Shown here in pieces: positions 12,088 through 22,500 of a stretch of DNA of 64,000 nt (the first letter of the stretch is position 1; every line of letters starts with the position of its first letter). Source of the DNA: Amphibalanus amphitrite. Taxonomy: Eukaryota; Arthropoda; Thecostraca; Balanomorpha; Balanidae. The DNA lies in contig NW_024881706.1 of assembly GCF_019059575.1 (NCBI RefSeq), positions 620,001 through 684,000 of the forward strand, written 5' to 3'. The position numbers were made by a program, and so were the translations under genes. A model generated the notes under the pieces. It was not told the origin of the DNA and did not search any database. It worked only from the letters and a program-made list of their open reading frames with translations.

Positions 12088-12715
12088 AACTTTTCATGAG
12101 GTTCCTACGCCCATGGTATCATGCTGCTACCAGCTGTCAGTTACAGAGGTCTCACCATTTTTCATCCAGGTATTTACTGGGTGCTTCACCATTAGGTACT
12201 TTGCCATCTTTTCCATTGTTACTTCAGTCTGTATCGCGGCTGCTCGACACTGCTGTGATCTTTCATGGCCAGATAGGTGCTGGATAGGAGGAATAAATCT
12301 AAACTGGACAGTGGACACCTATGAGATCTACATACTCATTATTGTGATCTGCCGTAACTGTTTTCTGTCCCCCTCCCCCCGCGCAATTATTAGCGTATGT
12401 CTGTTACCGGGCGCAGACGGAACGGAGCTCATGCCGGTCGCCTCCGTGTCGTGCTGTCATGAACAAGGCACGGACGGTCGGCTCCACTACCTTACCCACC
12501 CCAGGGACCATTGTACCGAGCACGTGCCTCGACCGCATCACGTGTGCTTTGCGGCAGTTTGGACCTACAGAGTACACACACCCTCCCGACTTTGTATCAG
12601 TGGTCGTGTACGGAACCCGCTCCAGTCTACTCCGGTCGGGGTGGAGTGTCGCCGTCAGTTACCTTTTTGTCTGTCGCAGTAGGCATTACTCGCCCTGGGC
12701 TCACCGCGGCCGCGG

Positions 12716-12737
12716 GCGCGCACCTTTTTATGCGCGC
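12716..12737. promoter_or_regulatory. Two metal-response-element-like cores
   Basis: GCGCGCA at 12716-12722 (minus-strand TGCGCGC) and TGCGCGC at 12731-12737 both fit the MTF-1 core TGCRCNC. ZnT1 genes are known MTF-1 targets and these cores lie about 600 bp upstream of the ATG. The extended GGCC half of the consensus is missing and the region is GC-rich, so chance matches are likely. Confidence 0.2.
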
Positions 12738-13325
12738 ACAAAAACGGCCTTGTCTGACGGGGGGTCGGCGCGGCACCGACAGCTGTTGAGGCCGCTGATG
12801 GGTCAGCTGCTGCGCGGGATCGGTACAATTGACTGGTCTGGGTCTGTGGTCTGCCAGTTGGTCTGTGGTCCGGCGCACGGAACGGAGCTCCGGTAGTGGC
12901 TCTGCGGTCTCTACTTCGTGTTCACGGTATCCAGTGAACCCTGCTGTTGGCCTTAGTGGGCCTGGTGGCCTTAGCTTGAATACCGAACAAGTGCTGAGAG
13001 TGAACAAAAGGTACTTGCTGACGATGCCATATTGGTGTAGGTTTTTAGGTTTTGATTGGCCGAGTTGTGATGACGGCTCTAGTTCAGTGTCGTTTTTTCG
13101 AAGCTGGAATGGTAACTGCTGCATCAGCATAGCGGCGCCATTGCATAGCTTTAACCGTCAGCTGATATGACGTAGGTTTGAAAAACGATTGCATTGAAGT
13201 GCGTCTGTGACCATTTTCACCCATTTCCCGTATGTCGCAGCAAAGTGTCGCGATGTGCCAGATCCCAGATTACGTTAATCCTGGTATAGGGACCTGACCC
13301 ATGCTGACCATCTGTTCGCCAGACC

Positions 13326-13502
13326 ATGGGTAAATACTCTGGCAAGAAATGCCGGCTGCTGACCATGTTCAGCCTGACCACCACCTTCTTCCTGGTGGAG
13401 ATCATCGTCGGCTACGCCACCAACTCGATGGCGCTGGTGGCCGACAGTTTCCACATGCTCAGCGACGTGGTGGCGCTGGTCGTGGCCTTCCTGGCAGTGC
13501 GG
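13326..13502 (+). CDS. SLC30A1: ZnT1 exon 1 (TM1-TM2)
   Basis: 177 bp, residues 1-59, ending in phase 0 at donor GTGAGT (13503). It contains TM1 and the zinc-binding SFHMLSD of TM2. An upstream CAG (13320-13322) just before the ATG may be the acceptor of a 5'UTR intron. Confidence 0.92.
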
Positions 13503-16500
13503 GTGAGTGTCCGACCGACTCGAGTGGCCGCGCACGCCATCCACGTGTGCTGCGTGTGTTTGTTTTGCCATTTCCGGACGATACCGTTCTTACTGCCCTA
13601 TTTCACGTGGGTTCATTGAGCAAAGTTCGCTTATCTGGGCACTTACAGGACAAGTGATTGGAAACGTCAGAAAAACGGTAATTTTACATCGATTCACCCT
13701 GCCGTTCCTGTGATATTGCGCCCCTTCTTGAGTGTCACTTATTGGCTACGTTTCCATGGCACAAGCTAAGCCGATTTTGAAAAATGGATTTGCTCCATCA
13801 TAGCATTTAGGCACAATTTAAAAATGTAAATATAGGATTAGGTGCTAGCTAAAACCATATATACGCTCATTTTTTGCATAAGATAAATAGTTTCCGAGAA
13901 AAACGCACGTGAAATTTCGCTAAATCGATTTAGACGTGTTATGGAAACGTAGTGATTGCTGCTCCGCTGTTCCAACAGATGTCTCCAAAGAAGTGGTCCA
14001 AGAACACGTTCGGCTGGGCACGAGCGGAGGTGCTCGGCGCCCTGGTCAACTCCGTGTTCCTCATCGCCCTCTGCTTCTCCATCTTTGTCGAGTCGCTGAA
14101 AAGGTAGGTCGGCATAGACCGTGCTTATTGACTAACTACATCAATAGCCCCAATAAAGTAACAATTGCGGTCATTCGGTATCCACCCGATCGAAAAACCG
14201 TCGTGGTGTCTCATATTACCGCGGCCGCTATCACCCTTTCCCCGTGCGGTGATGGGTATACGCGGATGTCACCGGCGCAGTCCGGTTGTCTCGTGCTGCT
14301 TTCATCACTGAGATATCTGGTTTCACCGTCTAGATAGTTCACGATGGTCGTACTGCGTCACAAACCAGCGCTTTCCGAGAAATCATGTCCTAATCATCGC
14401 CAGATGCGCTGCGATGTTTACATGATTGTGGAGAGCTATCTTCGCGCGCATCGTTTGCCTCATTACCTTCTGAAACTGTGTTGTACCCAGGAGTATAATT
14501 AATGTCCTTTAGGTTGGACCTGACTCCTGAATAAGGTGGCGCAAGTGCTTTGATTTGCCATTTACTATTCTTATTTCCGTCCGCCGAAAACGCAATCAGT
14601 TGTTCAGATTGCAGCAGTTTAGACCACTTCACTCGATAGCGGCTGGCTGGCCGCTACTAGATCATGATCTTTGCCCGTGTGTTTGTTTTGTGTTGTGTGC
14701 AATTCGTTTCCTGTGCTGTGTGCAACATCCTGCTGATTCATAGCAAGGATGTTACAGCACAACAACCTGCAGTTGAGTAATGCTGAGTATTGAGCGTCTC
14801 AACAACGTCTATTGTACAACGAGTATTGAGCGCCTCATGTTGCTCCAATGTTCCGTAATCTATTTCTAGTAGGCATTACACTATCCAAAATACAAGTGCT
14901 CGCAAGCGGTGCCTTGGCTATAAAGTGAATCCGATGGTTTTACCGCATTATCACGTGGCCATTAGCTTTGTCCCATGACAAGAATACTTTTGAAGAGTGT
15001 GGTTTAGTATGAATATTTCCAGAGAAATGTCTAATCAGTTGACAAGATACATTTAAACTGCAAGACGCTGTATGTGTACCGTTGACTGATATCGGGCCCC
15101 TTGCCTTTTTGTTTATCAAACCGCTTACACTCCATTAAATGACGAATTCAGACACTGTTATCCTGTATCATCTCTTCTTACTAACCTGTAAACAGGTAGT
15201 AGTCACGGTGACTATAAATAGTAGTAGTCACGCAGCCCACGTTGGCTGTGCTCGCTCTCAGCTCCTCCCGCGGTGGGCGTCTCTCGTCACCGAGTGCTTT
15301 ACGTCGTTTCAGGTTTTACGAGGTGGAGGACATCACCAATCCGGAGATGATTCTGATTGTGGGCGTGCTGGGTCTGGTGGTGAACGTTATCGGCCTGGGA
15401 CTGTTTGCCAGTGAGTACCTTTGGGACTGTTTGCTAGTGAGTACCTTTGGGACTGTTTGCTAGTGAGTACCTCTGGGACTGTTTGCCAGTGAGTACCTAC
15501 CTGTCCGCGGCAGTCGGTGACCTGAGCCAATATGACCCCGCAGCGGCCGCTGATCTACCCTCAGTTAGAGCCCCCCCCCCCCCCCCCCTCCATCTCCATA
15601 GGCCCCTGATCTGCTCTAGGTAGATCTCCGGCCCTCACCTGCTTCAGTCAGCTTCCTGTCCCTGACCAGCCCTTCCTCCGGCCTTCGTCCTGCAGCGGCC
15701 CCTGATTGCCCCCCCCCCCCCTTCTCGGCCTCTTCTTGGCTGACCACATATCCTGGGTCCGTCTCTGTCTATTTGCGAACCATTCTCTCCCTCTGGGCTG
15801 CCGGGGTCGCTGGGTCGTATCCCGTAACCCTTCGGAGTCTTGTTTTGACGGCAGGGTACGAATTTGTGTGCCGGGTGCTATAACTGCCCGTGTGTTTACA
15901 ATGCAAATCGACGTCCGGTTATGTTGATGAAGGGGTTGGCAGGTACACGATACCTAGGATAAATGAACGAGCATGAGTAAGCCTTGTGCTGTCCAGTGTC
16001 AATTTTCAGTAGACGATGTTGTACTGGTTGTTGTAATAAAGGTAATGTGCTAATTTTGTATGCATACAGATGTGCTATCAGCCCTCGCCCGTGCCACTAT
16101 CAATTCACTCACTGGGAAAAATCGCTCCATCGCCGGAGTGTTTTTCAGCACTGGCATAAGTTATGTTGATTCATGTATCAACAATAATGGCACTTGCCAG
16201 AGTGATATTGTCCGCCTCTGGTGAAGTGTAATTTATACAGCACGGACCGGGCGCTTCTTTGGTGTAATAGCTAGCCGCTCTGTCATTTGGCCGCTCAATG
16301 GCCATGGTCGATTTGGGTTAATGACATTCTGCGCACATCGATATCACGCCACGGGCGTGGCCGGGCGGCCGTCGCTGGGCCGGGTCCCATAGATACAGCG
16401 TGAGCCATCACCGGCCGCCAGCTTCCCATTGATAGAGCTGTCGCTGGGCGCGTCCCATTGATACAGGTATCGCTGGGCGCGTCCCATTGCTGCGGCCGCC

Positions 16501-19500
16501 GCTACCTGTTCCGGATACCGGAAACGCCACTCAACTACCGCCTGCTTCACGTTTGTCTGTATAACCGAACAATGGTAATAGAAACAGGTGGGGAACCAGT
16601 GCCGCCCGCGGTTCCCGATAACTGCTATGTACTCCTACTTTATGATCGGTACACTTCCGTATCGGTAATTCTGCTCTGTCCCGCTCCCTCCGCTGACCCC
16701 TGCCCCCCCCCCCCCCCACAGACCACAGTCACGGCCACAGTCACGGTGGCGGCAGTCACGGCCACTCGCACGGCGGCGTCTCCAAGAAGGCGGCCGCCGC
16801 CGAGACGCCGTCGCCGCAGCTGCAGCCGCTGCCCAACACGGCGCGCGGCCACCTCAGCTCGTTCGTGGCTGATGACGACGCCGAGGAGACGGGTCAGGCG
16901 CTGGTGGATGGCCGGCCGCGCACCGCCGGCGCCCAGCAGATGAACATGCGCGGCGTGTTCCTGCACGTGCTGGCCGACGCCATCGGCTCCGTCATCGTCA
17001 TCATCTCTGCGGTGGTGATCTGGAAGACGGACTGGGAGTATCGGATGTACGTCGACCCGGCGCTAAGCGTCATCATGGTGATGCTGATTCTGCGCAGCGT
17101 CTACCCACTGTGTGAGTATCGCTGGTGGAAAAGGGAGGGGGCACTACGGTAGATTAGGATACTTCTGCTGTGGGCGGGGAAGAGCACGTTACGAGATTTA
17201 TGGTAGAGACACAGAAGTGTGAACTCCGGTGGTGTCCCGTGAACCACTCAGGCGGTGTCAAATGCACAGCTCAGGTGGCGTCAAATGCGCCGGTAGGCTC
17301 GCTGTGTGGTCGCCCGGTGGCCCGAGGTGGTAGACCTGGGTTTGTTTTGCACCGCGGCGTCAGCGTCGCCGGCCGCTCCGGCGGTGTCCGGTGAAGCACA
17401 CTGCACGCGTGTTAGTTCGGTGTACCGGGTGGAGTCTGTTGTTGTGCCGGATGACGCTCTGCTGCGTGCCGCGTCTGGTGACGCCTCGCTGTCAGCCTGA
17501 GCCTGGTGAACTCCGCTGTACTGGGTGGAGTCTTTCCGTGGTTGTGCCGGGTGACGGGCTACTGTTCATTGTGCCGGGTGGAATCCGCTGCGTCGGATGA
17601 ATTCTCTCCGTTTCTGTACCGTGCGGAGTCCGTCCGTGTCTGTGCCGGGTGACGGCCCGATGCGCCCGGCACGGGTACCGCTCGGGTTACTCGGTCCGTC
17701 CCCACTCCCGCGTGCCGGGCGCAGCGGAGACGGCGGAGGAGCGGGCTGAGCCGCCGAGTCTGGGAGCAGGCGGCTGCACGGAGACGGGGAGTTGCGCCCG
17801 GCCGGCTGTGTGGCGTGTGCGGCCTGAGTCAGCGGGATGGGGCGGCAGAGGGCGGACAGCTGCTGCTGGCGGGCAGCTCAGCCACGCCGCCCGGCAGTAG
17901 GGGGGGGGGGGGGGGGGGGCTGCGTGCTGCAGGGCCAGCGCATGGTGACCGGGTTTCACTGGCGTCACGAATCCAGCGCAGTTTTCTACGATCAGCTGGT
18001 GCCAGCGAAAGGGAAAGGCGTTACACTCTGCTGCTCTGGGACTTTCTTTTAGACGGTTTGATAACTTTTCTCTGATGGCGTTGGATGCGATTGGCCTTTG
18101 CATAAGAGCGTTATGTTGCTCTTTGTGTGCCAAATGGCGGTCGTAACCGTTCCGGACTAATGGATATTCATCTCCATTCGACTGATGCGAGTTAATGGGA
18201 CGTAAGCCACTCGACGGCCATGGGGAAGCTGTTGGGATTTATGAGTCGCGGTGCGGCCGGCCATTATTGCCGTGATTCGTGACTGCCGGCGTTCGTCCGT
18301 CCGGCGTGGCGGGCCAGGCGGCAGAGCGGAGCGGTGCGGCATCCCTCCCCCGCCGGCGCCGCTGGCTGGCACACGGCCAGCCGAGAGCAGCGCGAACCCG
18401 GCCACCCGCACTGGACGGCTCGCTGCCAGCGCGTGCAGGGCAACGCACCGCACCCGTGACGTGACGCTCGGCACGGGGTCACGCCGGCAGCCTGAGCTGT
18501 GCGTCTGTCTGCTAGATTCTTAATCTAACACAATTATCATCTTAACGAGCCGGGGGCGGGAGTTGCAGGCAGGCTGTCTGGCCGTGCCTCTGTCACTGCT
18601 TGGCGTGGGTGTCTCTCTTTGTCTCTCTGTGTCTGTTTTTCCGTCTACTTGTCTGATTGTCTGTCTGGCGTGGGTGTTTCGCCCGGGCCACTGCCGCCCT
18701 GATAGATCTGAGCGAGCCGCGGGGGCGGCAGTCGCCGGGCGGCCTGGCCTTGGCACTGTGATCGATAGTCGTTTGATACTCCGCCGCGTCGTGCGAACCG
18801 CGGCGGCGGGCGGCTGTAGGCGTTCTTCCCGCCGTCCCCAGTGACTCGGGGAACACTGAGAAACTCCCCACGGAGGGAGGGGGAGGGGGCGGCCGTCTCT
18901 GGGTCAGTGGGTCAACAGACCACCCTGCAATGGTACTGTTATGGAATAGAGCGGGCCGGCGCACCGCCCGCCCTCGGATAGACCCCGCTCTGTGGGAGGC
19001 GGGGGTAGGCGCCGTGCGATGGAGCGGACGGGCCGCCCGCTCCGGGACCAGCGATGTTTTTTGTGCGGGCGCCACTGTGCGGGTCGGAGCCAAGCCAGCC
19101 TCGGTTCAAGGTTGTCAGACAGAGACAGGGTTCGGCGGTTGGTTACAGGCCGCCGAGCCAAGGTAACCAGATGTGGCGGGTGTAATTTGTAGTTGGCGGA
19201 TAGTCAGTCGGCGTCACAGGGATGGATGATTGATAACGCTATCACGCTAGACGCCCTTCATCGTCCTCCCACTCAGCGATCCAAACAGACCAGACATGTA
19301 TTCAGTCATAGTGATTTTCATGGACCGATGCGTCAACAAACGTTGGTATTCATTGAATTCCTGGCTGCAAGAATGAGTCTAACATGCAAATGCAACCCTG
19401 AGCTATGCATTCATGCATTGAAGCCGCGTCAAAAATATCTATGATATCGTGAATGAACGGTCCGGTCAAATGCTAGGCGTGTTACCCGAAGCAGGTAGCT

Positions 19501-22500
19501 GACGAAGACTACCGGCTAGTAAGGTATTGAGGGTGCATCCGTTTTCACAATATAAACTAACCCACGTCATCCCCGAGGCCGGTTGCCAACCCGGGCCCTG
19601 TTTCACCGGTGATAGCAGCACGCTACTATCAAATTGCGCGAGCTGACGTGATGTGATGAGGGCACGCTAATGACGTTTCGTGTAATCCGTGAGCTGCGTT
19701 TGGAACAGAGTTGCTGTTTCGTTGAATGCGTTTGATAATATTTGTTTGATAGCACGGCCATGAAGCTGCTGGCAGCAATATTTGATGACATCACACAGAT
19801 TGACGGCGTCATGGTTTGCTGATGTTTCCATGGAAACCCAATTTGACACGTGTGATAGCAGCGTGCTGCTATCACCGGTGAAACAGGGCCCAAGTGTTAC
19901 GATGTTAACTTATTCGGAGTATTGTACTAACGACGACTCGTTCCCTTCCCTCCGTGCTTTGCGAAATGGCCTTTGTCGCCGAGGCGTCCTACCCTCCCCC
20001 CCTCCCCTCCTCCGTGCTCTTGGAGTGATAATCAGCGGGTATTAATGTCCGCTCTCTCCCTGTTCCGGCAGTGGGGGACAGCGTGTAGTTACTAACTCCC
20101 ATTCCCTCCCTGTTTCCTCCGACAGTGCTGGACAGCGTGTACTAACGCCCATTCCCTCCCTGTTTCCTCCGACAGTGCTGGACAGCGCGATGATCCTGCT
20201 GCAGACGGTGCCCACCCACATCCAGGTGGACTTCATCGAACAGAAGATCCTGCGTGAGATCGACGGCGTGCTGGCCGTGCACGAGTTTCACGTGTGGCAG
20301 CTGGCCGGCGACCGGATCATCGCCTCGGCGCACATCCGCTGCCACAACCTGGCCGACTACATGACCATCGCCGAGCAGATCAAGCAGCTCTTCCACAACG
20401 AGGGCATCCACTCCACCACCATACAGCCAGAGTTTGTCGACGTGAGTACTGTGCCAGCTGCGGGGGGCGGGGTCGCTCGCACACATTAGTTATGTAAGTG
20501 GTGTCTTGTCACGGTGTCGTTTCTAAGAATATTCAATGGAGCATTCCTGCGTTATCGACTTTGCCGATGTTCGGCTTCTCGTGTGTGCTTTCGAAATGAC
20601 CTTCCAGTGTGCGTACTGCGTAGTGTTGCCACCCGGGGTACTGATGCCCTGCCCTGTTACTGGGCGCCAACCTTTGGGTGAATGTGCGTCCAGTACAGTC
20701 ACTGTGTTGGCTATAATTTCCCCCCGTGTTTATTATCGTTTGGTGTGAGCCCGCTGTGAACCCAGTGTTTGTCAGGATGTGCCGTTCCTTCTCAGTGACA
20801 CACACACCGTTTGTATCGGTATGCTACCCCCCTCCCCTCCCTATCTGTGGCTCTCGGCCATATGCCTGTCAGTGCCCGTCAGTCTGCTGTTCTCCCAATG
20901 ACCTCACTCCTTTGTCATCTGCGGAATCCTGAGTGACCTTGGTCTTCCAGTTCATTAGCGGTCGAGTTCAAGGAGGAGGAATCCTGAGTGACCTTGGTCT
21001 TCCAGTTCATTAGCGGTCGAGTTCAAGGAGGAGGAATGCCTGCCTTTGTTTTTATTCTACCATGGTTTTTATTGTTTTTTTTTATATCGTGGCTGATTCT
21101 GGAAGTTATCTGCCAATACCTGCCGTTCAACCATTATCATCCATCCATCCATCCATTATCGTGCCTGTCGGTATTACCGTCCTCCCTAAAGGCTGGAACA
21201 CAGCATCCACGCGTGCAAACTGCGTCTCGCTCATTTCATGAGGTTACAGTAATTTCAGCGCGCTCCACACTTCTACCTGCTGACCCAACCAGCGAATTCT
21301 GCTGTGCTGGTTAAGACTCATAAACTTGCGTATTTTTGTTGTCAGCTTGCAACTCATGCCGTGAGAGTTGGGAGCGAAAAAATGTCTTCCAACGGGGGAG
21401 CGAGGCGCGATATTTTGCACGCGCGAGAGCTGTGTTCCAGCCTTAACTCCTGCTCCCTGTGTTCGTCGGTATCTATCGTTAAACCATATCAACCATATTC
21501 CCGCCTTTGTGCTTGGTAACAATACAGCTGTCCTTTCAACTATCGCCCCTTTGTTTTTCAGTACGAGGAGGAGGCGCACACGACCAAGAGCGAGACTTGC
21601 ATACTGGACTGTCCGCCGTCCGACAACGATGCCTGTGTGGCGCAAAAGTGCTGCACGGCCAAAAAGGTACGTCCTCTTCCTCCTCTCTCCCCCGATCACG
21701 CTGACTCGGCGGTTCGTGAAGGGTCTCGTCCGGTGGGGGCGGGAGTCGGGCTCACGCCAGCCGGGGACGGGAGAGACTGTTCCGGGTCGGTCTGCCGCCG
21801 CGGTCGGCTGTTCTCGCCCGCTCAGCCGTGCTCTATAACCGGAGCGGTTTCGCCAGCTCGATGTGGTTATTGGTCACGTTTCGCCATTGTTTGTTCACTG
21901 GGCTGATCGATATTCGGTCTGTGACCGTGCGCTGACGGCTGTTGCACGCTGCCCGCGGTGGTTTTCGGCGGGGCAGCAGCTGTGCGGCCGCAGGTGTGCT
22001 CAGCGCCGGGGCAGGTCTCTGTGTTCGGTCGTAACACAGGAACACAGAACAGACACTGAACACGGCGCCCATCTGTGCCCACCACACGTGTGGCGCGTCA
22101 GTGGCGCGTCGGCTGTAATCGGCGCTGACGTCTGCCCCGCCGAGCTGGGTGACTCAGGCTGAGCTGGTGACCTGCGCGGTATCCCGCCCTCGGTGGTGTG
22201 CTATGACCGCGTCCGCGCCCGCTCCGACGGCTCGGGCGGATCTGACGCGACCTTGGCTCGGACGAGGAAATGGCCAGGCGTCACGGAACCACTTGTAGAA
22301 GGGACGGGTTCGCCAGGCTGAGTGTCACGTGTAGTCTGGGTGATCGCGTGCGTCTCTGCTCAGCGGAGTGGACGCCACCTCTCAGCAGATCGAACAGTCT
22401 GCCAATAGAAACAATCGGGAAGTTTACGCGCTGTCAGAGACCGTAATTTCAGCGCGTTCCAAATTTTTACTTGATGACCTCACAAATAAATACTGCTGCG

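Larger units (their letters stand above)
6803..13325. other. Intergenic region between divergent Larp1 and ZnT1
   Basis: This 6.5-kb stretch holds the two promoters and untranslated leaders, which I cannot place exactly. About 6.9-12.4 kb is AT-rich, unlike the GC-rich flanks. It carries four inverted-repeat elements (6883-7069, 8125-8266, 9434-9925, 10018-10290), a 20-C run (12068-12087), and GC-rich sequence from about 12.4 kb that is probably the ZnT1 promoter and 5'UTR. A GC-rich patch at 9110-9200 may be a leader exon of either gene. No protein-coding exon was recognised. Confidence 0.5.
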
